Below, piece after piece: positions 48,699-58,352 of a DNA stretch of 64,000 nucleotides; position 1 is the stretch's first letter; each line of letters opens with the position of its first letter. The position numbers were made by a program, and so were the translations under genes. This stretch comes from Marinomonas sp. UCMA 3892 (GTDB lineage Bacteria; Pseudomonadota; Gammaproteobacteria; Pseudomonadales; Marinomonadaceae): contig NZ_PTXN01000005.1 in the NCBI RefSeq assembly GCF_012726345.1, positions 1-64,000 on the forward strand. The letters run 5' to 3'. The notes under the pieces were generated by a model, which was not told the origin of the DNA, did not search any database, and saw only the letters and a program-made list of their open reading frames with translations.

Positions 48699-49454
48699 AT
48701 GTTGAAACATCCCACACTGGATAAGCTCCACGCCCTCAAACTGACCGGCATGGCCGCCGCCCTGGAGGATCAGTCGGCCACCCCCGACATCACCGATCTG
48801 AGCTTCGAGGAGCGCCTCGGGCTGCTGGTCGACCGGGAAATGACGGAACGGGACAACCGGCGCATGAGCAGCCGGCTACGCCGGGCCAAACTGCGACACG
48901 CCGCCATCCTCGAAGACATTGATTACCGGAACTCACGCGGCCTGGATAAAGGGCTTATCCAGGGCCTAGCCAGCTGCCAGTGGGTGAAGGAACACCTGAA
49001 CGCGCTGATCACCGGTCCCACCGGGGTCGGGAAAACCTGGCTGGCCTGTGCTCTGGCACACAAAGCCTGCCGGGAGGGTTACACCGCCCAGTACGTCCGC
49101 CTGACCCGACTGCTACGGGAGCTGACCATTGCCAAAGGCGATGGCCAATACTCAAAACTCCTGACGGATCTGGCCAAGGTCGACGTGCTGATCCTGGATG
49201 ACTGGGGGCTGATGAAACTGAGCGCCGAGAATCGGCGAGACTTGCTGGAGGTGCTGGAAGACCGGCATGGCAGGCGCTCCACCATTGCCACTAGCCAATT
49301 ACCCATCGAGGAATGGCATGGCGTAATCGGTGACGCCACTCTGGCAGACGCCATTCTGGATCGGCTCGTACACAACGCCTACAAGATCAACCTGCGGGGC
49401 GAATCCATGCGAAAACAACAGGCAAAGTTGACGGCCACCGAGACTTCGGAGTAA
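48699..49454 (+). CDS. istB: IstB ATPase, IS21 element A
   Basis: 251 residues with Walker A GPTGVGKTW and Walker B LILDDWGLM. It starts 11 bp after istA with AAGGAA as ribosome-binding site. Confidence 0.92.
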   Translation: MLKHPTLDKLHALKLTGMAAALEDQSATPDITDLSFEERLGLLVDREMTERDNRRMSSRLRRAKLRHAAILEDIDYRNSRGLDKGLIQGLASCQWVKEHLNALITGPTGVGKTWLACALAHKACREGYTAQYVRLTRLLRELTIAKGDGQYSKLLTDLAKVDVLILDDWGLMKLSAENRRDLLEVLEDRHGRRSTIATSQLPIEEWHGVIGDATLADAILDRLVHNAYKINLRGESMRKQQAKLTATETSE

Positions 49455-49558
49455 GAAGAGAAACCCCGCGTCGCTACGCTCCGATGGGTGGCAGCCTTGC
49501 TCCGGTCCGGGTGGCAGGCTTCACATGGAATGGGTGGCAACCTTCAGCGGTTTACGCA

Positions 49559-49884
49559 CCCATAACTGCCATATACATCCCCTTATTTCTTTTTAATCAG
49601 TTTTTCCTCTACAGGACAATCCATTTGCATAATGCGGATTTCAGTTCGCCCCCCCCAGATTATTTAATCTTTGTAGGCGCAGCCGCGCAACAGTCTCCAC
49701 TAAGGCCATGATCATCTTGATCATGCGATTTCTGGTCATGGTCATGGCCACAACCTTTGTAAGTAGGCTTATCATGATTTAGGTCTTTTTCAACATGCGA
49801 ATGGTTGCAATCATTATGAACATACAAATGACCATTCGCCTTGTTCAATTCGCCTGATTTCTGAATCTTGCCTCCCACAACCAA
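49559..49884 (-). pseudogene. cadA-like ATPase fragment, 5' piece with frameshift
   Basis: Starts with a His/Cys-rich metal-binding leader (HNDCNHSHVEKD, GHDHDQKSHDQDD, GDCCAAAPTKI). A run of eight G then breaks the frame; in another frame an HMA segment follows (TEIRIMQMDCPVEEKLIKK). IS21 element A cuts it at 49558. Confidence 0.7.
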
Positions 49885-49976
49885 GCTTAATTTTTAAATA
49901 CAACTAGCAGCTTCCTTCCTACTAGAGTTTTACTTTTTTGCGGGACCACTTGCCCAATATGTTTACTATACTGACT

Positions 49977-50007
49977 ACTGAAGACCCTAATCTAACTACA
50001 GAGTCAA
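49977..50007 (-). promoter_or_regulatory. CadR/ZntR-type promoter of the broken cadA
   Basis: Minus strand TTGACT (50007-50002), 19 bp, TTCAGT (49982-49977). The spacer reads CTCTGTAG...TAGGGT, close to the Cd/Pb/Zn MerR dyad. It lies between the divergent cadA and merR-family pseudogenes. Confidence 0.62.
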
Positions 50008-50024
50008 GTTCAAACGAGGGATAT

Positions 50025-50474
50025 ATGAAAATTGGTGAGTTGGCGCGTAAAGCAGGCTGTCCGGTAGAAACGATTCGTTACTACTAGAAAGAAGGTCCAC
50101 TGCAGGCACCTTTACGAGACATAGGAAATAATTATCGTCACTACGACAAAACCCGTCTTGAAAAACTACTATTCATCCGCCGCTGCCGTTCTCTCGATAT
50201 GACCCATGAGGAAATTCGCGCTTTGCTGTTAGCAATCAATAATCAGGGTAAAGAATGTGGCCCGATAGATGCAATCATCAACGCCCACCTAATTCACATT
50301 CAGCATCGAATCAAAGAATTAGTAGCGTTAGAAGAGCAACGTAAGGAGCTGAATGCTTTTTGTAGCGCTGACCGCAGCATAGATAAATGTTGCATAGTCC
50401 AAAAATTGACAGCTGATGAAAGTGATAGCGATCTTTCCTTAACCGCACCAACCAACCATTTAGGGGGGCATTAG
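50025..50474 (+). pseudogene. CadR/PbrR-like MerR regulator with amber codon
   Basis: Reads MKIGELARKAGCPVETIRYY, then TAG at 50085-50087 where the family has Glu, then continues in frame for 128 codons. The C-terminal cysteines (FCSADRSIDKCC) of a Cd/Pb site are kept. An ATG at 50200 could give only a 91-residue fragment without the DNA-binding helix. Confidence 0.78.
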
Positions 50475-50560
50475 TGATGCCACGCGCTTGTTTAAAATGA
50501 AAAAAATGTGATGGTGTTAAAACTGCGTAGTCTTACACCATTATGGGCCAATTTAAAGTA

Positions 50561-51025
50561 CTACATTTTGCCGCTCAGCTTATCTCCAGAGCGGCGCTGT
50601 ACCGCTCCTCCTCGGTTTACGGTGCGGGCTTTGCCCGAAGCATTGGTTAATGTCCTAAGAATAGGACATTCTGACCGCTCATCCCCAGCACAACTCCGGA
50701 TTAAAACTCGTAGTTTCTCAGTCATTTGACGTATACTTTCCATACGTCGTTCTAAGTCAGCAATGTTCTCCTGAGCCAGGCGTTTAACATCAATGCTCTG
50801 GCGAGATTTGTCATTCCATAACGTAAGCAAGCCTTCTATATCTTCCAGAGAGAACCCGAGATCTCGGGCACTACGAATAAAAACCAATCTATGAACATCA
50901 TTGAGAGCATACTTACGATAACCTGACTCCGTACGCTCGGAGGCAGGGATTAATCCAATTTGCTCGTAATAACGAATCATCTTGGTGGATATTCCTGATT
51001 TACGCGATGCTTCTCCGATATTCAT
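50561..51025 (-). CDS. cueR: CueR-like MerR-family copper activator, second copy
   Basis: 154 residues. Helix-turn-helix GEASRKSGISTKMIRYYEQI and a Cu(I) loop CAGDERSEC. The C-terminal ~30 residues past the loop are basic and longer than usual. It lies 25 bp after copA on the same strand, so it may be co-transcribed and self-activated. Confidence 0.82.
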   Translation of the reverse strand: MNIGEASRKSGISTKMIRYYEQIGLIPASERTESGYRKYALNDVHRLVFIRSARDLGFSLEDIEGLLTLWNDKSRQSIDVKRLAQENIADLERRMESIRQMTEKLRVLIRSCAGDERSECPILRTLTNASGKARTVNRGGAVQRRSGDKLSGKM

Positions 51026-51050
51026 AAGCCCACCTTGTTAATGCTCAGCG

Positions 51051-53546
51051 TTAATGCTCAGCGTCCTCAACCAAAGGAGGCTGGAACCGACGCAGACGCA
51101 ATGAGTTTCCCAGAACGAACACGCTTGATAGCGCCATCGCCCCTGCTGCAAAAATTGGAGAGAGCAGTATTCCATAAGCTGGGTATAGCAGTCCTGCAGC
51201 CACTGGAATCAATGCTGCATTGTAAGCAAATGCCCAAAAGAGATTTTGTCTGATGTTACCGATTGTTGCCTTAGACAATCCAATAGCATTAGGAACTCCC
51301 TGCAAGTTTCCTGACATTAAGACAACATCAGCTGACTCCACGGCTATATCTGTTCCTGTACCAATTGCAAGTCCAATATCTGCAACTGCAAGTGCCGGGG
51401 CATCGTTTATCCCATCGCCGACAAAAGCAACTTTACCGTAATTTTCTTGCAGTCGACGCACCGCTTCAACTTTGCCTTCAGGTAACACTTCCGCAACCAC
51501 TTCATCAATATCTAATTGTTTAGCAATAGCCTGAGCTGTATTCGCATTGTCACCGGTAATCATGGCGACCTTGAGACCAAGCTGATGTAATGCCTTTATA
51601 GCTACTGGAGTACTTGATTTAATAGGGTCAGCTACAGCAATAATTGCAGCCAACCGACCATCTATAGCAACATAGAGAGGTGATTTCCCCTCATTCCCGA
51701 GGCGTTCAGAAATCCGGGAAAAATACGTTACCTCCAATGCTAACTCACGCATAAATCGATCAGCGCCTACTTCTACAAGGCTCCCTTCAACAGTCGCTCG
51801 TACTCCCATACCAGTGATTGAATCAAACTCAGTAAGCTCTGGCAGTAAAATGCCGTCTCCTTCTGCCGACTCAACAATAGCGCGAGCAATAGGGTGCTCA
51901 GAACGTGATTCAACTGCGGCAACTTTTGCTAATACCTCATTACGTTCAAAACCCTGAGCTAGTTCCAGATCTGTCATGACTGGACGACCTTCAGTCAGAG
52001 TTCCGGTTTTGTCTACAGCAACAACTTTGGCATCTTTGAGTAACTGTAGGGCTTCTCCCTTGCGGAATAAAATTCCCATTTCTGCACCACGACCTGTACC
52101 AACCATGATAGATGTCGGTGTCGCGAGTCCCATTGCACATGGACATGCAATGATTAGCACTGCCACAGCATTAACCAATGCGAAAGACAGGGCTGGTGAT
52201 GGACCAAATACTAACCAAATCAGGAATGTAAAAAGTGCTGCCAACATCACAGCTGGAACAAACCACAATGTCACTCTGTCCACAACAGCTTGTATAGGTA
52301 ACTTTGACCCCTGGGCCTGTTCTACCATCCGTATGATTTGTGACAGCATTGTCTGACCACCAACCGCAGTAGCACGCAACCTCAGTGCTCCTTTCTGGTT
52401 CACAGTCCCTCCGACAACTCCACTGCCAACGATTTTTTCCACTGGTATAGGCTCACCAGTTATCATCGATTCATCTATAAAACTGGTACCTTCACTTACC
52501 TCTCCATCGACCGGAATCCTTTCTCCCGGGCGAACTTCGATAATGTCTCCAAGCACAACGTCTTTGACAGGAATATCATTCATTACGCCATTACGGAGCA
52601 CGTGCGCCTCCTTAGCCTGCAAGCCTACTAAGCGTTTGATAGCCTCAGACGTTCTCCCCTTAGCTCTCGCCTCCATAAATCGTCCCAAAAGAATGAGAGC
52701 GACAATCACTGCAGCAGCTTCGTAGTACACATTAACGGTACCCTCAGGCAAAAGGTATGGTACAAACGTAGCAACCACAGAATAACCAAAAGCAGCAATA
52801 GTCCCGACAGAGACCAGTGAATTCATGTCAGGAGCAAGCCGCGTAAGAGCAGGAATGCCTTTCATGTAGAATCGACGACCTGGAACCACTAAGACTAACA
52901 ATGTCAATACAAACTGGACGTACCAGCTTTCCTGGATCCCAATGGTATTCATCACCCAGTGTTGCATTCTTGGAATCATGTGAGATCCCATTTCGAGAAC
53001 AAATACCGGCAGAGCCAGTGCTGTTGCAATAACTAAATCTTTCTTTAATAAAGCCTTCTCTGCGTCCTTTCTTACTTCAGACTCATTACTGACCTGATTT
53101 TGGGTATCGATGACACGGGCTTCATAGCCAACTTTTTGAATAGCAGATATGAGATCGTCTATGCCAGCCACTCCGCGAATAGTTGCCCTCTCAGTTGCAA
53201 GGTTAACCGTTGCCGCCTTTACACCATCAACCGCTAAGAGTGCCTTTTCAACACGGCCAACACACGAAGCACATGTCATACCTTGCACTGAAAGTTCAAC
53301 GGATGTTACAGGAACTTCATATCCTACCTTTTCAATTGCTTCGATTAACTTCAGTCGATCAACAGGAGCTTTAAGATGAATATCCGCCAGCTCAGTCGCA
53401 AGATTGACACTTGCGTTTACGACGCCTTCAACTTTGTTTAAAGCTGCTTCAACTCGTCCTACACAACTTGCACAGGTCATACCCTCAATAGGTAAGCTAA
53501 CCCGGGCTTCAGCATTGCTGGAGAGCTGGTTTTTATGAATGCTCAT
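51051..53546 (-). CDS. copA: Cu(I)-exporting P1B-type ATPase CopA
   Basis: 831-residue inner-membrane Cu(I) pump. Two HMA domains with [12 protein letters not shown] (near residues 23 and 90), eight membrane helices inferred, intramembrane [10 protein letters not shown], phosphorylation loop DKTGTLTEG and [11 protein letters not shown]. The N/Y and MxxS motifs near the C-terminus fit P1B-1. A MerR-type promoter sits just upstream. Confidence 0.9.
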   Translation of the reverse strand: MSIHKNQLSSNAEARVSLPIEGMTCASCVGRVEAALNKVEGVVNASVNLATELADIHLKAPVDRLKLIEAIEKVGYEVPVTSVELSVQGMTCASCVGRVEKALLAVDGVKAATVNLATERATIRGVAGIDDLISAIQKVGYEARVIDTQNQVSNESEVRKDAEKALLKKDLVIATALALPVFVLEMGSHMIPRMQHWVMNTIGIQESWYVQFVLTLLVLVVPGRRFYMKGIPALTRLAPDMNSLVSVGTIAAFGYSVVATFVPYLLPEGTVNVYYEAAAVIVALILLGRFMEARAKGRTSEAIKRLVGLQAKEAHVLRNGVMNDIPVKDVVLGDIIEVRPGERIPVDGEVSEGTSFIDESMITGEPIPVEKIVGSGVVGGTVNQKGALRLRATAVGGQTMLSQIIRMVEQAQGSKLPIQAVVDRVTLWFVPAVMLAALFTFLIWLVFGPSPALSFALVNAVAVLIIACPCAMGLATPTSIMVGTGRGAEMGILFRKGEALQLLKDAKVVAVDKTGTLTEGRPVMTDLELAQGFERNEVLAKVAAVESRSEHPIARAIVESAEGDGILLPELTEFDSITGMGVRATVEGSLVEVGADRFMRELALEVTYFSRISERLGNEGKSPLYVAIDGRLAAIIAVADPIKSSTPVAIKALHQLGLKVAMITGDNANTAQAIAKQLDIDEVVAEVLPEGKVEAVRRLQENYGKVAFVGDGINDAPALAVADIGLAIGTGTDIAVESADVVLMSGNLQGVPNAIGLSKATIGNIRQNLFWAFAYNAALIPVAAGLLYPAYGILLSPIFAAGAMALSSVFVLGNSLRLRRFQPPLVEDAEH

Positions 53547-53580
53547 GATGTATTTCTCATTGTTGGTTCAGATATTAAAC

Positions 53581-53611
53581 AGTCTAGGGCTTACCATGAT
53601 GGGAAGGTCAA
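53581..53611 (-). promoter_or_regulatory. CueR-type promoter of copA
   Basis: Minus strand TTGACC (53611-53606), 19-bp spacer, TAGACT (53586-53581). The spacer contains CCTTCCCATCATGGTAAG, close to the CueR dyad. Confidence 0.75.
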
Positions 53612-53775
53612 GCGTATTATTTTTAACCTCATGAACACAACAAATGAAGCGCCATCATTCCTGATATTCATCCAGCTGTTTGGTAGTGTGTAACTCTAAC
53701 TCAAAAGAAACGAGCGCCTAAATCTCAAAATATCAGGCTAGTAGCCTGTTTGAATGTGCTCCCTCAAGAAAAGCC

Positions 53776-53801
53776 CCGCTAACTGCCTTTTGCAGTGGCG
53801 G
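53776..53801 (-). terminator. Terminator hairpin downstream of traA
   Basis: CCGCTAACTGC / GCAGTGGCGG stem with a 5-base loop; on the minus strand CTTTTCTT follows. It probably ends the traL-to-traA transcript. Nothing else of note lies in 53612-53775 or 53802-53910. Confidence 0.5.
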
Positions 53802-53910
53802 CGCTAGCATTCTTTTCGGTATTCATGGCCGCTGCTTGTAATCAAGCTAAGTGAATGGGAAACCTATTAACTGAAACGCCGTCATGGTAATCGGGGACGG
53901 GGTGGGATGA

Positions 53911-53950
53911 CGCCCAAGCCGTCAGAAATCTGGCCGCTTGGGCGTTTTTT
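53911..53950 (+). terminator. Plus-strand rho-independent terminator facing traA
   Basis: CGCCCAAGC, 16-base loop, GCTTGGGCG, TTTTTT. The T-run is on the plus strand, so it would block transcription entering traA antisense from the cargo side. Confidence 0.65.
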
Positions 53951-53954
53951 ATTG

Positions 53955-54344
53955 TTATAAGGTGCCCAGTAAAACGGCGCTGATTGCTGGAATTGTTGTG
54001 CCAATGACTTCTTGAGTGCTAGCAACAACAGGTAAAGTTGCAGACATGACACTTTCAACGACTGTTGGTGTGTTGTAGAGACCCATACCGCCACCAATGC
54101 CCAAGGCAAAGGCCATCAAGCTTTGGCGAGCGATACCGCCCACAATACCCACCAGAACCATGGCTCCCGCTACGATCCGTCCCAAAGTACCTTGGGTCCA
54201 ATCTTTTAGGGTATCCCACACATCGGTGAAAGCATCACCACCGGTGCCTGCAAATGAGGGCTCCGAAATCATTAACGCCATTAAACCAAGCGCACCAATG
54301 GTCATTAGGCGCTGAGTCTGAATGCTGCGAACTGCATTTGTCAT
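53955..54344 (-). CDS. traA: Conjugative pilin TraA
   Basis: 129-residue pre-pilin. A leader (to about residue 32, EPSFAG) and two hydrophobic segments (~58-80 and 95-125) fit F-type pilins. It overlaps traV by 4 bp and marks the left border of the metal island. Confidence 0.8.
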   Translation of the reverse strand: MTNAVRSIQTQRLMTIGALGLMALMISEPSFAGTGGDAFTDVWDTLKDWTQGTLGRIVAGAMVLVGIVGGIARQSLMAFALGIGGGMGLYNTPTVVESVMSATLPVVASTQEVIGTTIPAISAVLLGTL

Positions 54345-54913
54345 TCGTTAGTTTCTCCGTAGATACTCAAGTTATCGCGCTTACCATCAGCTCCCGCTGA
54401 GGCTGAATCGCTTTGAGTCTGAAGTGGACGTAGCACTGGCGAAACCGTTCGAGGTGCTGACACCCCAATATCCCACCGGCGCGGTTCAATTTCGGTAAAC
54501 ACGTAGCTGGATAAATTCAGATCTCCACGGTCATCCTCCCAAGGCGCAATCCAAATCCGCATTACCCTTGAAGGAATGCGAATAGGTGCAGATTGCTGCG
54601 TCTCGGGTAATGCTGGATGGCTCAGCAGTCCTGTCTCTAAATCAGATTGTGAATACCCAGAGGGAGAACCAATTCGAGTCGCCACAGCATCAATCGTCTT
54701 GGGTGCAGCGCCATAACTGGTAAGCTCATAGACTTCACGAGCAGATAAACAGCGCACACCGTCAGGCATACCTGGGCATCCATATTCACTACTCCCAAGA
54801 CCCAATGAACTACAGCCAGACAATAAGGTTGAGCCGACTGCCAATAAAAGTAATCCAGCTTTAGACCACTGTTTTGACTGGTGCTTTGGGTTGTTCTGCA
54901 TTGATGTCGTCAT
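54341..54913 (-). CDS. traV: Conjugative transfer lipoprotein TraV
   Basis: 190-residue outer-membrane lipoprotein of the secretion core. ATG at 54913 has AGGAG 7 bp upstream and places lipobox LSGC at residues 31-34. A longer frame from 54991, overlapping the traB stop, would put 60 residues before the lipobox and is rejected. A cysteine in EYGCPGMPDGV is typical. Confidence 0.85.
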   Translation of the reverse strand: MTTSMQNNPKHQSKQWSKAGLLLLAVGSTLLSGCSSLGLGSSEYGCPGMPDGVRCLSAREVYELTSYGAAPKTIDAVATRIGSPSGYSQSDLETGLLSHPALPETQQSAPIRIPSRVMRIWIAPWEDDRGDLNLSSYVFTEIEPRRWDIGVSAPRTVSPVLRPLQTQSDSASAGADGKRDNLSIYGETNE

Positions 54914-54987
54914 GGTTAACTCTCCTCTGGATACACATCTTATTGTCTGAAACGGACTTCGATCGGTTAGCAACATGCAGGATTTTT

Positions 54988-56277
54988 TCATCTTCTTGCA
55001 CCACCCCCTTGAGAAGTGGCCAACGACAACGAGGCACCACGAGTGACTATGACTTCAATTTTCCTTGCAGCGTCTACCTCTATGACTGGGAACATATTTT
55101 CAGCCATGTCCAAATAGAACTTGGCCACTCTATCCAATGCTTTACCTGTGCCTTTAATCGCAGCGCCTTGTAATGCTTCTTGGCTCATGACTTGCTGGTA
55201 CAGCTGAGTATCACCGGCATTACCCGTCTGAATCGTCGGAACAGGATTTACATCAAATGCGCCAGCCAAGCCCTGAAGGAATCCGGCCATCATCGACTTG
55301 GCCACCAGCTGGCCTTGTTTCGACACCAATCGGCCACGAATGCCGGCTTTGCCGTCTTCACCTACAGCATAAGAATCCAGTCGTGTTTCAATGACGCCAC
55401 CGTCTTCTCTCACACATGAAATGGTCTCGCCTCGCAAATAAGCACGCTCAGAGCTCAAATCACCGTAACCTGCGGCGATCAAGAAACACTCTTTGATATC
55501 CGCTCTAAATCGGTTGGGTAAAATGGCTTCCTTTTGAATCCTCAGCAATGCAGGAAAAGGTTCGCGTCTTGCGGACTCGTGAGTAGGTGCATCCAAACCT
55601 GTGATCAAAGTACCTGAGATGATGCTGCCCGCCGGTAAATACAAAGGCGGCGCTTCTTGCACAACAACCTCTGGTTCAGCAACCACTTCAGGCTCAATCA
55701 TACGAATCGTGATTGGCGGCAATGGAACATCCCGTGCTCGTGAACCTTGGCCACTGGCTGGCTGCCGATAGAGCGGATCTGGCAGCGGCGCATTGGCAAA
55801 ATAGTCGTCTGGGTTAGACGGCAGTGGCTTTTCGTCTTTAGGCAATTCCATGGCAGATAAAGGCACTTCAAAACGGCTATTTGTGCCTTCAACTGCTGCA
55901 TCACCTCCAGCGCGAACATCATTAAGTTCCGCTCGAAGGCGAACCAACTCCGCATTGACCTCACTTGGTATAGAAGGCGAACCTGGGCTTAGCCGTCCTG
56001 AATCGACGTCACGACGCAAGCGCTCAACTTCACGACGTAACTGTTCATTGCGCTCACTGAGTAGTTTTACGTTCGCAGCCAAACTATCGACCCCAACATC
56101 ACGAGTATTGGTATCCGTAAGAATGTGCCGGATCGTTTCCTGCCGGTTCCGACTGTTCGCGCCATCGTCAGGATTAGGTGAAAACACCATCACCATAAGG
56201 ATGAGACCACCAGCAATACCTGCAACCGATAGGCCCCGCTTCATGTTCGGGCTCAATTGCTCCCATTGTGCTTTCAT
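54988..56277 (-). CDS. traB: Type IV secretion core protein TraB (VirB10-like)
   Basis: 429 residues. One inner-membrane helix (~18-35), a coiled coil (~60-105), a proline-rich stretch and the C-terminal beta-barrel that spans to the outer membrane (GSIISGTLITGLDAPTHESA onward). Starts 2 bp after traK. Confidence 0.88.
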   Translation of the reverse strand: MKAQWEQLSPNMKRGLSVAGIAGGLILMVMVFSPNPDDGANSRNRQETIRHILTDTNTRDVGVDSLAANVKLLSERNEQLRREVERLRRDVDSGRLSPGSPSIPSEVNAELVRLRAELNDVRAGGDAAVEGTNSRFEVPLSAMELPKDEKPLPSNPDDYFANAPLPDPLYRQPASGQGSRARDVPLPPITIRMIEPEVVAEPEVVVQEAPPLYLPAGSIISGTLITGLDAPTHESARREPFPALLRIQKEAILPNRFRADIKECFLIAAGYGDLSSERAYLRGETISCVREDGGVIETRLDSYAVGEDGKAGIRGRLVSKQGQLVAKSMMAGFLQGLAGAFDVNPVPTIQTGNAGDTQLYQQVMSQEALQGAAIKGTGKALDRVAKFYLDMAENMFPVIEVDAARKIEVIVTRGASLSLATSQGGGARR

Positions 56278-56279
56278 CG

Positions 56280-57179
56280 TTATTCACCTCCTACAAGAAG
56301 CGAAGGTCGCTGACTTTCCACCGCTTCTTCACGATGATTGCGAACAACCACATACAACTCAGTCTTTTCGCCCGGCAACAAGATATTGCGAGGCCAGTAG
56401 GCGCTTGCCACTATACCTGGTGCATTGCAGGCTATCTCACTGGCTTCTATCGGCTCATCGGCAAAGCTTTCAACCAGTCCTACATAGACGGTGAAGTAAT
56501 GTCCCGTCACAATTTGCCCCTGTTTAAAACCAAACTTTAAGCCAGGCTGAAAACATTTCGGGCTTGTGTCAGTTTGGCCAGCTAAACGGATGTCATAGCC
56601 TTGTGGTAACTCATTTAGTGCAAGGCGTCTGAGTAAATCACGTAAGCTATCGACGTATGGCTGAGCCGTTTCCCAAGTGGCGGCTTTTCGGTTCACGACG
56701 CCCTTAATAGGCCACTGCTGACCATCAATAGCTAAGGTGATTTCACGCGGTGGAATACGACGAGGTACTAAGGTGACAGATAATGCGGGAGCTTCCTGAC
56801 CAGGCGGAGTGATGTAAAGTGAAACCGGTGATTCTTTGTCCGTGGCTACATATACAACATTCCCCTTGATTTGCGTCTGAGCATCACTGGTTGTTCTCAC
56901 CTGAGGCGATTCAAACGGCGTCACAATCCGATTCAGATGACCAAGTGCTACAGGGATCAGTTCATTAACCCCCGGTGTCATCAGTAGCATTGTTGGCGTA
57001 TCCGCTGCAACCGAATTGCTTTGAACCGGTGGATTTGCAGTAGCAGACTGCTTCATCACACTGGCTGGTACAATCGGCAATTCCACGTCTGCATAAGAAG
57101 CTTGAGATAACAGGACGCCACTCAAGCTCATTGCGATTAAGCTTGGTATCATCCATCGACTAATTTTGGTTCGCATCAT
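56280..57179 (-). CDS. traK: Conjugal transfer protein TraK (VirB9-like)
   Basis: 299-residue periplasmic core component with a signal peptide ending SQASYA. Two ATGs are adjacent; the second, at 57176, has the better spacing from GGAGGG. The C-terminal beta domain carries ASAYWPRNILLPGEKTELYV. It overlaps traE by 20 bp. Confidence 0.86.
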   Translation of the reverse strand: MMRTKISRWMIPSLIAMSLSGVLLSQASYADVELPIVPASVMKQSATANPPVQSNSVAADTPTMLLMTPGVNELIPVALGHLNRIVTPFESPQVRTTSDAQTQIKGNVVYVATDKESPVSLYITPPGQEAPALSVTLVPRRIPPREITLAIDGQQWPIKGVVNRKAATWETAQPYVDSLRDLLRRLALNELPQGYDIRLAGQTDTSPKCFQPGLKFGFKQGQIVTGHYFTVYVGLVESFADEPIEASEIACNAPGIVASAYWPRNILLPGEKTELYVVVRNHREEAVESQRPSLLVGGE

Positions 57180-57786
57180 TCACCCTCCGGTTTTGCTCTT
57201 GGGTCAACTTTTCACGAACTCGCTTCGTTCTAGCTTGCCCCTCATACGTATCCATCCAACTGAGCTTTGGACGGTATTGCTCAATATCGATGTCAAACTC
57301 ATAGGTGCGAGTTTGGCGCTGTTCATCTCCAGATGGTCCAGAGACCAAGGAATAACCGGTCACAAAGACATGGCCGGTTTCATACTCATACTCCACTTGT
57401 CTGGGTTGGAATTTGAGCGTGACTCGGTCTTCCCGGATTTGTCTTGCCTGAATCTCCAGTGCATCGACCACTTGCTGGTACACCGCTGGAGAAAGTAGCG
57501 GCTCAATAGCAACCCGGATAAAAGACACATTACCCGGCGTCACGTTGCCCATAAGCTCAGCCAGGTAGAGCCCCCAGGATTCCAAGTAAGGCTGAGTAGC
57601 CTGGTTTCGTGACACTTCAGCCGTTTCAGACAAGGTTGGCGGTTGAATGGCTACCACGGTATTGCGAGAAAATGCCGCTACCGCAAGCAGCAAGTTAGAT
57701 AGCACCAGCACTGCAATCAGGAACCGTTGCCATCGGTTCTCTAATTGCGTGCCTTGCCATGATTTTAAAAACACGTCGAACTTCAC
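57160..57786 (-). CDS. traE: Conjugal transfer protein TraE
   Basis: 208 residues with an N-terminal membrane helix (~20-40) and a periplasmic domain similar to VirB8-like TraE. Starts inside the traL stop (4-bp overlap). Confidence 0.87.
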   Translation of the reverse strand: MKFDVFLKSWQGTQLENRWQRFLIAVLVLSNLLLAVAAFSRNTVVAIQPPTLSETAEVSRNQATQPYLESWGLYLAELMGNVTPGNVSFIRVAIEPLLSPAVYQQVVDALEIQARQIREDRVTLKFQPRQVEYEYETGHVFVTGYSLVSGPSGDEQRQTRTYEFDIDIEQYRPKLSWMDTYEGQARTKRVREKLTQEQNRRVNDANQN

Positions 57787-58070
57787 GGCAGATAGCTCCT
57801 GATAAATGGGTTAGGGATCGTCTTGGCTTTGGTTGGCAACAGTCCGCCCCAGTAGATGGCGTGAAGAATAAAACCATCTGGGCGGCCATCACGAAAACGC
57901 CGATAGAGCTTGGTTGTTACCAACCCCAACAGGCATAAAACCAAGGCATTACCGGTAAAAATGCCGATCACTAGCCCCAACAGAATGGGAGCCATCTCAT
58001 CGGCACTCCAAAGCAGGAAGTGCGGCGGGTCATCGATATAGGATGGAATATTTACAGGTTCCATAGTCAC
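57783..58070 (-). CDS. traL: Conjugal transfer protein TraL
   Basis: 95-residue inner-membrane protein with the family's YIDDPPHFLLWSADE start and one long hydrophobic region (~28-55). First gene of the traLEKBVA cluster; GAGGAGTGACT precedes the ATG. Confidence 0.88.
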   Translation of the reverse strand: MTMEPVNIPSYIDDPPHFLLWSADEMAPILLGLVIGIFTGNALVLCLLGLVTTKLYRRFRDGRPDGFILHAIYWGGLLPTKAKTIPNPFIRSYLP

Positions 58071-58352
58071 TCCTCGTTGTTTGAATTGAGAAGTGAAGGA
58101 TGCCTCGGGATTGGCAGCTTCAGTGGTCAGCTAGATGCCGAATTCTTGAAGGTTTTGAGGGTTCTAATCAGACAATACTAACAATTGATCTTTTTGATGC
58201 GGTTGATATGATGGGGATATTGGTCGTGTCGAGACCAGCTGCCCACTTTAGCAAACCCGGACGGGACGACATGCATATCAAATTTATTTTTTGCTTAGGT
58301 TTTTTCTGCGACCTCGGCAGTGGGCACCGTATTCGCTAATAGGAGAAACTCA

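Larger units (their letters stand above)
46964..49558 (+). mobile_element. IS21-family element A, complete
   Basis: 2595 bp, ends TGCGTA and TACGCA, followed inward by several copies of AAGGTTGCCAC-like repeats. It is flanked by an 8-bp direct repeat CCCATAAC (46956-46963 and 49559-49566). GC-rich relative to its surroundings. Confidence 0.85.
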
